From Molanna angustata (taxonomy: Eukaryota; Arthropoda; Insecta; Trichoptera; Molannidae), in assembly GCA_963576475.1 (NCBI GenBank), contig OY754978.1:3273364-3337363 (forward strand): DNA of 64,000 bases, written 5' to 3'. Shown here piece by piece: positions 45,745-57,260 of this stretch. Within the stretch, counting starts at the first letter, position 1. Each line of letters begins with the position of its first letter. A model generated the notes under the pieces. It was not told the origin of the DNA, searched no databases, and saw only the letters and a list, made by a program, of their open reading frames with translations. Both the position numbers and the translations under genes were made by a program.

Positions 45745-46025
45745 AAAAATCCATAGTCTCGTCGCACCTAATAAGGCAATATTCAGAATGGGTGGTGAAC
45801 TTTTTTGCTGAACTATGTGAGATGTTATTGTTGCCTGTTGTATGTTTTTACATTTACCCGGCTTTTACGGGACACCCGAAAAGGATCATAATTGAAAATA
45901 GTGGAAGCATTATACTAAGGTGGTGCGTCATCGGTGACTGGTGTCTTTTATAACACACTTTCTTTTTCTTCACACCTGTCGCTGGTTTCCCCACATTTTG
46001 GGATGTGACGTGATGCCTATACATA
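45745..46025. repeat. Repeat F, rearranged copy
   Basis: 45745-45935 follows the minus-oriented F body (GCTGAACTATGTGAGATGTT, TTTACCCGGCTTTTACGGGA). 45965-46025 carries the F tail in plus orientation (CACCTGTCGCTGGTTTCCCC, GACGTGATGCCTATACATAA). So one part has been inverted or two insertions abut. Confidence 0.55.
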
Positions 46026-46939
46026 AATAAATTTATAGTATAATGTCGATAGTACCTACTTAGTTAACTGTAAGGAAAAATTACATGTATAAGTATACAA
46101 AATATTGTTAAACTGCAAGATTTTTGCATTAATATCTTGCATGCCTAGTCTTGGTCTTGTGAGTCTCACAAAACCAAAACCAAGACTTCGGAGGAGAAAC
46201 AAAGATGAGGAATAATGATGGAATTAAAACGGAATATTCATTAAACAAAAATCATAATGCAGTTACCAAGCGCTGTGACAGTGAATTATTAATAAACGCC
46301 ATATTAAACTGCAAAAGCGATAGCAAACCTATGACACGCGTGCCAAAGGTGACCCGACGAGACATTTTGTGCGACACGCTTTATTTATGGTTTTTTCAAT
46401 TTGATTTTCTAATCATAACAATTACAGTTAAAAAATATTAAACACTACCTAATCTATCATTCTTTGTGTTATAATAATAATAATAATTAAGCCTTTTATT
46501 ATTCCATTTCTTTTACAATATTTTTTTTAAAGCATAATATATAAGTATTTTATTTAATTAGTAGTTAGTTAAATTAATATGCAGTATTTTTTTTATTTTT
46601 TTTTATTTATTTTAAAAAGTGAATACACAATATTCTTTAATCGATAACACATATAAATACATAATTGTAAATATAAATTAGTTACCCGATGGAAGGATTT
46701 TCATACGTGAATATCAAACCGATTCACCTTTGAGTTTAATTGTAATTGATAATCGCTATTAAGTTTTAAGAAGGGAGAGGAGAGGGGAGGGAAAGGAAGA
46801 AAGGATAACAGTCACTGTCTTATTGATTGGTATATAAAACGAATTTCATTCTTATACAAATGTCTTTTCATGTGTAGAACATGTATTTAAACTTATTTCT
46901 ACTTAAATAATCAAATGTGGAGGCTTCAACTTTGTGGAA
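46026..46939. other. AT-rich DNA, nothing recognised
   Basis: A short plus frame 46205-46441 is unassigned. A purine-rich stretch lies at 46770-46805. Confidence 0.35.
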
Positions 46940-47075
46940 ATTCATATTTAATCAATTATTTAAATTTAAATTAAACACAAACTATACTTTGTATGTTTCC
47001 ACTTATTTATTTACTTGTTCACTACATGTTTCGGGAACGTCCGTTCCCTTCCTCAGGTGGATGTAAACTACTCTA
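46940..47075 (-). repeat. Dispersed repeat with hammerhead-like motif
   Basis: Reverse complement of 37410-37500. On the minus strand: CTGAGGA, stem GGGAAC-GGAC-GTTCCC, then GAAAC (47029-47056), followed by ATGTAGTGAACAAGT. Confidence 0.6.
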
Positions 47076-47094
47076 CTTTCTTATTTGTATATCT

Positions 47095-47480
47095 ATATGT
47101 ATATTTTTCATGAAATGGATCCCTCTTGGGTAAAGGCCTCCTCCAATAGTTTCCATATAGTTCTATCTTTGCCCTTTTCTTTCCAGTCCGTTCCCCCTGT
47201 TGTTAATATATCATCGATCCACCTTTTGTATGGCCTGCCAACATTCCTTTTTCCTTTGGGTCCCGTCCATATCGTGGTTAGTAAAGTCCATCTATCATCT
47301 CTGAAACGCGATAAGTGTCCAGCCCATTGCCACTTTAATTTTAAAGCTTGTTTTAGCGCATCTGTTAATTTTGTCTTTTTCCCAATAGTTTCACTATTAA
47401 TCTTATGTATTTTCCACAATTTTAACATGCTTCTTTCCATTGCTCTTTGACATGATCTGATTGCTGTTTTTATCTTGTTT
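47095..47480 (-). mobile_element. RTE-like LINE, C-terminal fragment
   Basis: The minus frame shows FTNKIKTAIRSCQRAMERSM, KTKLTDALKQALKLKWQWAG, WTGPKGKRNVGRPYKRWIDD and KDRTIWKLLEEAFTQEGSIS. This is a well-conserved end-of-ORF of an insect RTE-like family. 5'-truncated. The copy at 16404-16601 belongs to a related but different family. Confidence 0.88.
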
Positions 47481-47862
47481 GTAAAAGATTCTTTGTGTTA
47501 TAAACCCATTATTATATATATTTTTTGTTTTTAAAATCCCTGATTACGAAAACATACGAACTACTTATTTTTTTCTCTCTTTTTTAATGTTTTTTTTACA
47601 TCTCAATAGAGACGAAGTTGGAATATTATATAGGAGAACCGGGAAATAAAGGCACCTACAGGGCTTACGACCTGTCATCGGCTGGTTTCCGTGATTAGTT
47701 AATATCATTGACTCCGGACACGGAAAAAAACTAATATTTTTCAAACAACTCTAAAAATATTCGGATTATTTTTTGCTAATATAAATAGGTATTTATTTAT
47801 TTGTTATTATGTATTTATTGTAAAATACCAAAATAAGTACATTTTAAAATATCAAGACGTGG
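47481..47862. other. AT-rich DNA; inverse copy of the 42955-43080 repeat at 47600-47700
   Basis: GGCTTACGACCTGTCATCGG and GCTGGTTTCCGTGATTAGTT parallel the reverse complement of 42955-43080. Nothing else recognised. Confidence 0.4.
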
Positions 47863-47874
47863 ATATTTAATATC

Positions 47875-48186
47875 ATTCATTCATTCATTCATTCATACCA
47901 TCACGGCATATCCCACAATGTGGGGTAACCAGCGAAAGATGTGCGGGTGTGCATTGCCATATAAAAGGGAGCACAACATATCTGTGTATACCCACACACC
48001 AGTCTCGTCTCACCTAAAAAGGCACTATATTCAGAATGTGTGATGGTGAACCTCATTGCTGAACTATGTGAGATGTTATTGTTGCCTGTTGTATTTTCGA
48101 TTACCCGGCTCTTACGGGTCACTCGAAAACAATAATAGAAAAGAGTGGAAGCACTATTCTAAGCCGGTGCCTCACAGCTAATATCT
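47875..48186 (-). mobile_element. Repeat F, full unit with 12-bp target duplication
   Basis: ATATTTAATATC flanks it at 47863-47874 and 48187-48198. The body is nearly identical to 14581-14862. The (TGAA)n tail follows GCCGTGATGGTATG on the minus strand. Target duplication and tail show retroposition by LINE enzymes. Confidence 0.82.
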
Positions 48187-48324
48187 ATATTTAATATCTA
48201 TTGTATAAAATCAATGAAAAAATGAACTTTCTACTACGTGGAGGACTTTTCAAAGATTTTTGCAGATGAAACGATGGCGACGAAGATATTATTAATCGTT
48301 GTGTATGGAAAACAAAGCAAGGGG

Positions 48325-48494
48325 TCACGTCTGGTCAACAGACGGAATCAAAATCATCCATGTTTACCCATATCATTATCATATGGAATTCTATTACATC
48401 TTAAGATATTATAGAACTTCTTATGATAATTATATCCATGATATGGGTAAACATGGATGGTTTTGATTCCGTCGCTTGACCAGACTTGCCTCCC
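48325..48494. mobile_element. Fold-back element G
   Basis: Arms from GTCTGGTCAACAGACGGAAT to GTCGCTTGACCAGAC; one arm has lost about 15 bp around GGATATAATT. Closest to the 42178 copy (ACATGGATGGTTTTGATTCC). Confidence 0.78.
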
Positions 48495-48699
48495 AGTTCT
48501 AAATTGATTCACTATTTTTCTTTTGCACTATGGTGCCGAGATTGCTAATCTAGAGGGCTCCATGAGCTACTTTTCGTGCTATGCATTTTTTTCTTGTCGC
48601 TCACTTAGCGTTCTGTGAAGGGGCCGATTACAGTTCCCATATGCAGAGCAGGTGTTGGTGGGAGGAAAAAAAAGCATTCAGCACGTTCAGATCTCGGGT

Positions 48700-49050
48700 A
48701 ACATTGTCAATCTCTAGTTTTAATATCAATTTCTAGTTTTAATATTACCATTTTTTAATTATTTACTGTACATAAATAAAATAAAAACTACAATGCATAT
48801 GAAGTAGAAAGAGAATATAAAAATCTACCGACTGAGTTTCTTACTTTTTTAAATTTTTGAATACCTATTATTCTTGCTATTTAAAAAGATCTAAATTTTA
48901 CCTTTCCTTCGCGAAAAAATATTGTAAGCATATCACATATAAGGTGATATACAATCTTTTTTTGTGTTTCATACATTTTAGGTAATTTAGTGTGCATTTT
49001 TGTGAACATCCGTATACAAGGTATACAAAGGCCTTAAGTGAAAACGAATA
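48700..49050 (-). repeat. Repeat X, uninterrupted copy
   Basis: Reverse complement of X at 3560-4880 with no Helitron. It holds the empty insertion site ATACA|TTTTA at 48975/48976. Landmarks are AAGGTGATATACAATC and CGTATACAAGGTATACAAAG. Confidence 0.65.
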
Positions 49051-49924
49051 AGATAATTTTTGAAACTGCCGTGTCCGGTAATGAATTGCGTGATCTAATA
49101 ATCAGGAATAATCCACGAAGAAAAAATTCGAATCCTCACATCGAGAAGAATAAAATGAAGTTTGGGCTGCACAAGTGACGCTAAATTTCGCTATACTCAA
49201 TACGCCATAAACACAAAAACATCACGACAGTATATAGTTGTGTTAGCACGCAATATATAGGTACCGCCAGCACCGGATTGGTCATTATTGGAGACAGGAA
49301 ATAACCATTTATTTAATACTATGAGTAGTTACTTATAATATTTTAAATAGTCAACTTGTCACTTATAAAGGAATGGTAATTAAAATCATGACGGCTTTAA
49401 CAGTAAAGATATAGAAAATTCCTTTATCATATATATTTATATTATGTTGAATGTTACACCAAGTTAAATACTTGGTACACCTTTAATATCATATAATAGC
49501 CTGGTTTGTCCACTAGGTATATTTGTCACATAATAATAGTCTTGGGTTATTTACTTATTTATTACAGTGTCCTTGTACACTACTATTTGTTGGGGTGGAA
49601 CTCTGTTATTTTGCAAGTAAAAGATGTCTGTTCTTTTACACTTTATTATAACAACACGATCACATATAAGATACAATTCAAGGTCAATCTATATATACGA
49701 TTATACGGAGGTAGTACTATCAACGGTGAAACGATGAATGGCCGCCCGCGCGTCCAATCCAACACTATATACACACACAGACATGCTATCTCTTTCACTC
49801 ACATATCTCACATTTATTAATCATTTACGGCATAAATTGCATTTTACAAACATACAATAAAAAAACACATTCAAAATAAAATCACATAAAAGAACATGCA
49901 TACATACATATGCACCATCACGGC
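49051..49924. other. AT-rich DNA, nothing recognised
   Basis: The plus frame 49506-49820 has no family resemblance. GC-rich words at 49735-49755 (GAATGGCCGCCCGCGCGTCC) are isolated. Confidence 0.35.
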
Positions 49925-50045
49925 AATAAAACAATAACAAAACCAGTAAAGAAAACAACAATAAAATCAGTAAAGAAAACAATAATAAAACCAGTAAGGA
50001 AAACAATAATAAAATCAGTAATGAAAACAACAAGAAAATCAGTAA
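49925..50045. repeat. Tandem repeat, 24-bp unit
   Basis: AATAATAAAACCAGTAAGGA plus AAAC and variants (ATCAGTAAAG) repeat about five times. As 24 is a multiple of three, both strands stay open (minus 49821-50033 and 49918-50145; plus 49910-50098). I do not call these genes. Confidence 0.85.
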
Positions 50046-50099
50046 ATAAAGAAAAACCTACCGATGTACATGATGAAACAATCAAAGTCAATATGTGAA

Positions 50100-50735
50100 G
50101 CAATGAAACAAACACTTTCAATGAATAAATAAAACGAGAACGCAATTTTTAACGTTTTCTTCGCGTTGATATGAAGAATAAAAAAAAATTTAACATCAGT
50201 CCGTAGAAGGTCGCTGGTGTACTAATTATATGTAGGTACAGGAAGATTCAAATAAATAAATAAATATGGTACATCATGTCTATTATTGTTCGTCTGTTTT
50301 CGAGATTTACAAATATTATGGAGTTTAGCAGATTGCCGATAGTTGGAGAATTTTAATTTGCCATGATAATCCAAATGTTTCAGGAATTTCATAATAATAG
50401 ATATTTTAAATCAAACAAATGATTTGGTCTACCTATATATTTTTTTTCTGAATCCAGGACGACCGTTTCAGCTTATTAGGCCCTTATCAACTGGTAAACA
50501 TAGAAATTCTGCTTTTTCTTTTATACTAAAATTCGGTACATTTTGCAATTATGAATTGTTCAAAACAGTTGTATTATAGTTTATGTTGGGAATTACGTCG
50601 ATGCATGTGTTTTTAAGTAATGTAAAAACCTACAGTACAGCTGTTTAAAAATAATATAAAGTTAATTTCGATAAATTAAATTAAAAAAGTCCGCACAGCG
50701 AGAAAATGACAGTTTTCTTGTGTTTATTTTGATAC
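50100..50735. other. AT-rich DNA; U-tail fragment and a degenerate hammerhead-like motif
   Basis: 50205-50270 matches tail family U (GCTGGTGTACTAATTATATG). On the minus strand 50465-50490 reads TTGATAAGGGCC...GAAAC with a poor stem. Confidence 0.35.
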
Positions 50736-50838
50736 AATATCTTTAGATGTCATAGAACTCTATATGATAATTATATCCATGAAATGGGTAATCACGAGTG
50801 TTTTGATTTCGCCGGTCGGACCAGACTTGCCCCCCAGG
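50736..50838. repeat. Fold-back element G, half copy
   Basis: Only the right arm remains: AATATCTTTAGATGTCAT, ATGGGTAATCACGAGTGTTT, CCGGTCGGACCAGACTTGCC. The break at the loop is the same as in the 13085 half copy. Confidence 0.7.
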
Positions 50839-50955
50839 ACTGGTCTATATAAAAAAATTCGGAAAGACAAAAAACGATCTTCAGTAGATGTATATTATAT
50901 GTGATATACACCTATATTACTCTGAAAATTTAAACAATTTTTAATGCCATTACAA

Positions 50956-51918
50956 AACGAGTGGGTTGTGGCCAACGCTAAACTCCTCACTAACAAGTCA
51001 AGAATTTATGCATATTTTAGGGAATGTAAGAGGATGTTTACAAGGATAAATTCATACTTTATCTAAAAAAATATATACCTAGGTATTCGTACACCCTCAA
51101 CTGAACTATTAAAAAAATTAACATTCTAGAGATACCGCACCTATATGTTAAAAACACTTACATCAGCATTATATAAACACATAGACAGTTTCCAATCAAC
51201 CTAAATTACACGACAGACTAGACACTAGACAGATTAGACAAGTCAACATACAGATACCTAATACAAAGTCAACTGTTGGTCTAAGATATATTAAATTTCT
51301 TGAAGTCAAAGCATTTAATTTGATTCCATTGGTGTTGGAAAAAAATAATCAAACTAAAAACGGAAATAAACGAGTGGGTTTTGGCCAACGCTAAACTCCT
51401 CACTAACAAGTCATTTTATAAGGTATTCAAATTTTGTATGGAAAATTTCCAACATTTTCATGAAATGAGTTTGTTAAATTATTTTTTATTTAAATATTTT
51501 AGTATGAAAACTTGATAACTCTTCAATGCCATTTTATGAAAGTGATGTGCCTTTTTAAGAATTTGAAAATAAAAATTTCAAATTTTAAGTTTCCTGAGCT
51601 CGGGGTCACTTTGAAATATTTGACAGTTAAAAAAATTGAGAAGCACTATTCATATATCGTTCAAAATCTAATGGGATCTAATCGAGTATTAGATATACAT
51701 ATTTGCAAAATTTGAATAGAATCGAATGAGTACTTTAGTCTATAATCGATAAAGTAAAATGAACACGCCGTACATAGCACACACACAGATACATTGCGAT
51801 GAAACTTTCAGAATACAATCTCAGCATGATACTAGTTGATAATCTGCAAAAAAAATACCCTTAAAAATATGCGAAATCATAACTCCCCACTATATCACCT
51901 TGTGTTAGTGAGAGTAAA
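50956..51918 (+). repeat. Composite block: partial Z, SINE-C end, spacer, full Z
   Basis: 50956-51000 repeats the first 43 bp of Z (GAGTGGGTTGTGGCCAACGC). 51003-51060 is a SINE-C 3' end (TATTTTAGGGAATGTAAGAG). 51061-51366 is the spacer shared with 34301-34640. 51367-51918 is a complete Z. The block from 51001 on is the inverse of 33728-34690. Confidence 0.7.
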
Positions 51919-52059
51919 AAATATTTAAGCCACACTTGTAATAATACTCTATAGACCCGTTTTAACGATCTTTGGTCGTAATGTTTTATTAAGACCCTTT
52001 TTCTAGGGACACCTTCAATTAGCAATTTATTTCAATTCGTCTCCGTCGAGACAAAAAGT

Positions 52060-52345
52060 TTATTAAAAGTGTTTTTGGTGTTTCTTTCATTCTTTTCCAT
52101 GTCCCAGATTATCTACTTATATTGTGTCCCTCAAGTAATTTGCAGATTCCTCAGAGGGCAGTTCAGCAGGTGTGACATGTTCTGCGTCTCCCCACACTCG
52201 CATGCCATGTCCTGGTCAGCCATCTGTCCAGGTTCAACTTTCACCCTCCCTGTCTGTTGTGGGATTTCCAGGAGTTATATATGGTAGTCGGTGACCCGTC
52301 GGAAGTATCTCTGTTGATTCATGGAAGTTTCACTTCCTAACCGTT
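52060..52345 (-). mobile_element. LINE C-terminal fragment
   Basis: The minus strand gives TIELWKKRLGSETSMNQQRY, then DQDMACECGETQNMSHLLNC and PLRNLQIT. The CxCG...H...C pattern closes the ORF of several RNase H-bearing LINE families. Stops interrupt it, so it is dead. Confidence 0.68.
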
Positions 52346-52387
52346 TCTTCCACAGCTCAATTGTTCGATTTTCGCTGGTTGAGACCA

Positions 52388-52600
52388 ATGCACAGTCGGG
52401 AAGCCGTTTGGTTTCTGTGCGGGCGTCCTGGGTTCGATTCCCAGCAGAGGAGAAATTTATTTAAAATTTATTTCTCACGCAAATATTGCTTCTCTGGGCT
52501 GGAAACACTGGTTATTTGGAAGAAATTGCCATACGGCAATAAACTCGCCACTTGCGCAGGGTGCAAGGAAGTGTTCATTATTATTATTATTATTATAATG
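52388..52600 (+). mobile_element. SINE-A copy
   Basis: A tRNA-like head with B box GGGTTCGATTCCC, then CAGAGGAGAAATTTATTT, TTTGGAAGAAATTGCCATAC and CAATAAACTCGCCACTTGCG, and a (ATT)n tail. The part from GGAAGAAATTGCCATA on resembles tail family U. Confidence 0.82.
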
Positions 52601-53111
52601 CAATTTAATTCCCGAGAAAGATTTTTTTGATGCTATAAGAATGGTATGCAGCAGGAAATACATTTTGTCAAATGACCACGAGGAAGGTCAAGTAAACTAT
52701 GGAAGGATGACTGGAGTGGCACACTTCCTGGGAAAACAGGTTATTTGACAAAAAAAAAAAGAAGATCTGTTTGTTTGTTTGTAATGTTGATGTCAAAATA
52801 AAATGGGAAATCCCCTACACGACAATAAACAAACACCCACATAATATAACATAATATAACTATGTTGTTTTCGGATGCATGCGAGATGACACGAATGCAT
52901 TTACGAATATGCATAATTCGATCGTTCAGTGAGATATTTATGGTATTAAAACGTTTAAAACTCCGTATCTAATTCAATTTTGATTTCAATATCGTTCTAA
53001 TGATCCAATCAGTTGCGGAAGATGTTTATTTCTATATTATGCGAATTATTAAAAAAACATTTTGCGCATTATTTCCTCAAATTCGCAAACCGAACATGCG
53101 CACAACGTAAT
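52601..53111. other. AT-rich DNA, nothing recognised
   Basis: No shared repeat or coding motif was found between SINE-A and the old Hel-A copy. Confidence 0.4.
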
Positions 53112-53925
53112 TCCAACTGTCGATTTGTTCAAGAGAATTAATTCTCTTAACATACCGACAAAGTATTAAGCCAAGACCCGCGTATAAGGAATACCTACTA
53201 GGAACATTTTGTATGGCGCGTGGCGTAGTGGACTTTTTGCATGCTAAAAACACCAACTTAGAGGCTTCGCAGCATATATGTTCCTATACATGGATTTACT
53301 CAGAATTAGGAGTAGAACATTTTATGTGAGTTTTGTGTGTCTGTGATGTGTGTGTCTGTCCCCCCCTTATAAATTTTGATCCGTTGGATTCACAAAGCCT
53401 AAAGTTTCAGAATATATAGACACTTTTAGTTACACAAAACTTTTATACTCAGTATTTAGAATTTTTGTTCCAGTCAGGGGTTATCAATATTTTAATTTTT
53501 ATAGCATTTGTCCACATAATCTCAAAAACTATTAAAGAAAGAACTCTGAAATTTTGTACAAATATATTCAAATATAGTATCTCAAAATGGATTTTGAAAA
53601 ACAATTCCAGGGTTTCTCAAACTGTTTTTACTAAGAAGCAAAAAATTGGTATGACAAATTTTTGTCTTTAACTGCCTTTATTTCCATTTCTTTTAAAAAT
53701 ATCGAAAAATGCCGAAACATGTGAACTAGAGAATTTAACTTTCTATAAAAAATGTTTACACTATAGTAATATATCTGAAAATTTTTTTTTACAAAGTTTT
53801 TACAAATTAATATTAGTGACGACATCGCTTCATACAATTTGTATGGAATACACAATATCCAAGTTCAACTATACATACATACTATCGCTATCGACAGTTG
53901 GATCTCATGTGTTACATGCAACTAG
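53112..53925 (+). mobile_element. Hel-A copy 6, old and partly deleted
   Basis: Ends match (TCCAACTGTCGAT, CTAG) but the body is only 814 bp, with a deletion near 53850 and many substitutions. The TG tract is nearly gone. The 5' hairpin is kept with altered bases (53131-53148, a perfect palindrome). The flank before TC is T. Confidence 0.82.
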
Positions 53926-54032
53926 TTTATTTTAAAAGGAAGATCGTTTTTTTTAGACGATGATTGCTTTGTATGGCCTATAATAAAAATCCTTTATTTT
54001 TGAACGTTGCCCAAGCGATCACGTAAATCATG

Positions 54033-54300
54033 TCGGTCTTCGTGGTTCAGTTGGTTTGGGATCCGAGTCCTGTGCCAAAAGTATCTCCTAGTATAGACAC
54101 AGTTTTAATTAACTCTGATTGAAAGCTGATATCTGACTTCTGAGTAAAAGTTCCAGGACTCGATTCCCGGTAGAGACACAATTTTTTAGTGTGTTTTCAG
54201 TCTGGATCTGTGAGACGATTAATATCGCAAGTCTCCAGAATGTGGCTACTTGTTATTGGGTGCATGTTAATTAATATTTGACATAGTATGATTTAAGTAA
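54033..54300 (+). mobile_element. SINE-B copy with a duplicated internal part
   Basis: The head GTCTTCGTGGTTCAGTTGGT is followed by a first GAGACACAGTTTTAATT-type end. Then come CTGATATCTGACTTCTGAGT and GGACTCGATTCCCGGTAGAG. The region around the B box appears twice, so two copies may have recombined. Confidence 0.75.
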
Positions 54301-54340
54301 ATAAAAAAAAAACAATTAAATAATTAAAAAAATGTAATTT

Positions 54341-54733
54341 TGTTGTAAGTTTTATTATTGTAATCACTATATTTTGGGTTGAAAGTTTTATTATTGTAAT
54401 CACTATATTTTGGGTTGAAAGTTTTATTATTGTAATCACTATATTTTGGGTTGAAAGTTTTATTATTGTAATCACTATATTTTGGGTTGAAAGTTTTACT
54501 ATTGTAATCACTATATTTTGGGTTGAAAGTTTTATTATTGTAATCACTATATTTTGGGTTGAAAGTTTTATTATTGTAATCACTATATTTTGGGTTGAAA
54601 GTTTTATTATTGTAATCACTATATTTTGGGTTGAAAGTTTTACTATTGTAATCACTATATTTTGGGTTGAAAGTTTTATTATTGTAATCACTATATTTTG
54701 GGTTGAAAGTTTTATTATTGTAATCACTATATT
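54341..54733. repeat. Minisatellite, 36-bp unit, about 11 copies
   Basis: AAGTTTTATTATTGTAATCA plus CTATATTTTGGGTTGA, almost identical throughout; two units have TTACTATTG. A lone CTATATTTTGGGTTGA recurs at 54897-54912 outside the array. The 144-codon minus frame (54293-54727) is a 12-residue repeat artefact. Confidence 0.93.
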
Positions 54734-54969
54734 TTTTTGTATATCACTAGCTATGTGTAGCCATGATCGAATTTGTCTGGTTCCCCTTTCTAAGGGTTAC
54801 GAAGGTCAGATGGCAGTCGCTTCAATGTAATAACCAGACTCGCCAATTCCAGGATACCCCGATAGAAACGGGACAAAAAGCGCATTGGGAAAAGTACTAT
54901 ATTTTGGGTTGACTGGTAGAAAGTACTCTAGGGCAATAAGTTCGTCATATTATTGTTTTATTTACCCTT

Positions 54970-55193
54970 AAAACATAATTTATTTGTTTATTTAACAAAT
55001 TTTTGGTACAGAGTACTGTAATATACATATACATACACACACACTTATATACATCTATTAAACATACCAAAAATCCCACAAGGTTTTGCCTGTTTGTGGA
55101 TATACCTTAATAAAATTAGAAATAAAAATGTTGATAGTCTGTTACATGTAAACAGTTTTTTGTTAGTACATATGAAGTGATAAATATTTAAAA
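54970..55193 (-). repeat. Tail family T copy, cut by Hel-D
   Basis: AAAAATCCCACAAGGTTTTG, CCTGTTTGTGGATATACC and a (TTTA)-rich tail at the left match 12246-12740. The similarity ends exactly where Hel-D begins with CTAG. Confidence 0.6.
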
Positions 55194-57260
55194 CTAGCCT
55201 TTATGTCCCGCCGTTGGCCAAGAATGTAAAACTGTGAAGGAATAAGCAATCGTTTTTATAATATTGTCACCCAATTATTTTGCAATATCGGACTATGAAA
55301 AGTGGTTTGAAATTTGATTGAGTATAAGCATTGTAAAATGTTCAAGTGATGGCCACAACCCATTCTTTTTTATATATTGCTATAAAGTGTGAATGAAGTA
55401 TAATATACAATTTCTGCACGCATGGACTACGCGAAATGGTTTTAAATATGAATGTTTATCAACGTTGTAAAGAGATTGGTTTGGCCACAACCCCCATTTT
55501 TAAATATTATCATCGAAAACAAATTGTAATATATACCTATTGAAAATTTAGTAATTTTGGATGTTGGAATGTGGTTAAAATTTGATTAAATAATGTACTG
55601 AAAAGATCTAGTGTTGGTCACATCCCATTCGTTTTTATATTTTTTCATCAAGTGTGCATTATATTTTTGCACAATTAGACTGATAGACTTAAAATAGACA
55701 TAAAAGTCTACATTAACGAATAAGAAAAAGACTTAAACTATAGTAAATAGTTTTTAATTTGAATATAAACGTTGTGAAGAGTTCAGTAATGGCCACAACC
55801 CCCATTATTTAAATATCGTCAACGAAATCAAATATGAAGGTGTTGAAAATTATTCAAAATAGGATGATATAAATGGTTTAAATTTGATTAAACAAAAGTA
55901 TTGAAAAGATTTTAGTGCAGATTACATCGTCACATCCCACATCCCATTCGTACATAATATGTATTTTCATCAAGTGTGCATATCGTTAATAATATTTCTG
56001 CACAATAGACTATTAGACTTAAAACTAACCCTAAAGTCTAAATAAAAAAGAGAAGAATAAGTATAAGACTAAAAGAAATAGTTTGTATAAAAAACTATTT
56101 CAATGGTCTACATAAAATAAGAAAAAATACATAAAATAGAAGAATTAGACTATTGGAAATAGATTGTATAAAAACTGACTAAAAGGTCTACATAAAAGAA
56201 GAAGAAGATTAATCCATAGGAAATAGTTTTGTATAAAATTCACCAAAGTTCTACATAAAATAAGAAAACGAAGAAAAAGACAAAAGGAAATAGTTTGTGT
56301 AAAAACTGTAAAGTCTACATAAAATTAAGAAGAAAAAGAATTAGATTCCATGAACCGTCGCTTCAGACCCTTCAGTACCTCCCGTCCCTTCAATCCTTCA
56401 TTACGTCCCTTTCAATCAGGCCCTTCAGTACCTTCCGTCCCTTCAGGCCCTTTTATACCTCCCATCCCTTCAGGCCCTTTAGTGCATCCCTTCCCTTCAT
56501 TACATCCCGTCCCTTCAGCCGCTTAAGAAAAGTTTAAATCCAGAAACCATCCTGGAAGAACCGCGAAGAGATGAAAGGACCTTCTTTTCCCAGGATACTC
56601 CACCTTCAAAGGTAAAATGACTAAATACACGAAGAAGAAGAAGAAAAAAGTTTAAATCCAGATACCTGCGAAGATATGGAAGGAAAATTGGACCTTCTTC
56701 TCCCAGGATAGTCCACCTTCATAGGTAAAATGACCAAATGCACGATGAAGAAGAAAAAGAAGAAGAAGAAAAAAGTTTATATCCAAAAACCGTCTTGGAA
56801 GACTTGCGAAGAGTTGGAAGAACAGTTGGACCTTCTTCTCCCAGGATTCTCCAACTTCATAGGTAAAATGACCAAAAATACACGAAGAAGAAGAAGAAGA
56901 AGAAAAAAGCTTAAATCCAGAAACCTGCGAAGAGATGGAAGGACAATTGGACCTTCTTCTCCCAGGTTAGTCCACCTTCATAGGTAAAATGACCAAATAC
57001 ACGATGAAGAAGAAGAAGAAAAAAGTTTAAATCCAGGAACCGACCTGGAAGACCTGCGAAAAGATGGAGAGACAGTCAGACCTTCGTTTCCCAGGATATT
57101 CCGCTTTCATTGGTAAAATGACCAAATACACAAAGAAGAAGAAGAATAAGAAAAAAAATTAAATCCAGAAACCATCCCGGGCATACGCTCGACAATTCAC
57201 CAAAGTTTCATTGTAATCGGACAAACGGTTTAGGAGCACATAGCATACATGCATCCATAC
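55194..57260 (-). mobile_element. Hel-D, large Helitron-like element packed with tandem repeats
   Basis: Minus 3' end ...GGCGGGACATAAAGGCTAG before T at 55194. The minus 5' part (57180-57255) has the Hel-B-like CTCCTAAACCGTTTGTCCGA and TTACAATGAAACTTTGGTGA. Inside are five diverged modules with GGCCACAACCC (55354-55940), AGTCTACATAAAA-type repeats (56040-56320), CCCTTC/GTCCC units (56360-56525) and the 118-bp array. The exact 5' end is unclear (57258-57294). No protein. Confidence 0.5.
56529..57165. repeat. Tandem repeat, about 115-130-bp unit with (GAA)n joints
   Basis: Units begin AAAGTTTAAATCCAGAAACC near 56529, 56644, 56768, 56902 and 57020, with a partial one at 57150. Each contains ACCTTCTTCTCCCAGGATA and TCATAGGTAAAATGACCAAA and ends in GAAGAAGAAG. 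Plus frame 56730-56987 is an artefact. Confidence 0.85.

Noticed and set aside
49821..50145. Leucine/phenylalanine-rich minus frames resembling membrane segments
   Set aside because: They arise from the 24-bp tandem repeat; hydrophobicity is a by-product of AT-rich codons.
54293..54727. A 144-codon minus frame of 12-residue repeats
   Set aside because: It is the translation of the 36-bp minisatellite, whose unit length is a multiple of three; no start context or partner supports a protein.
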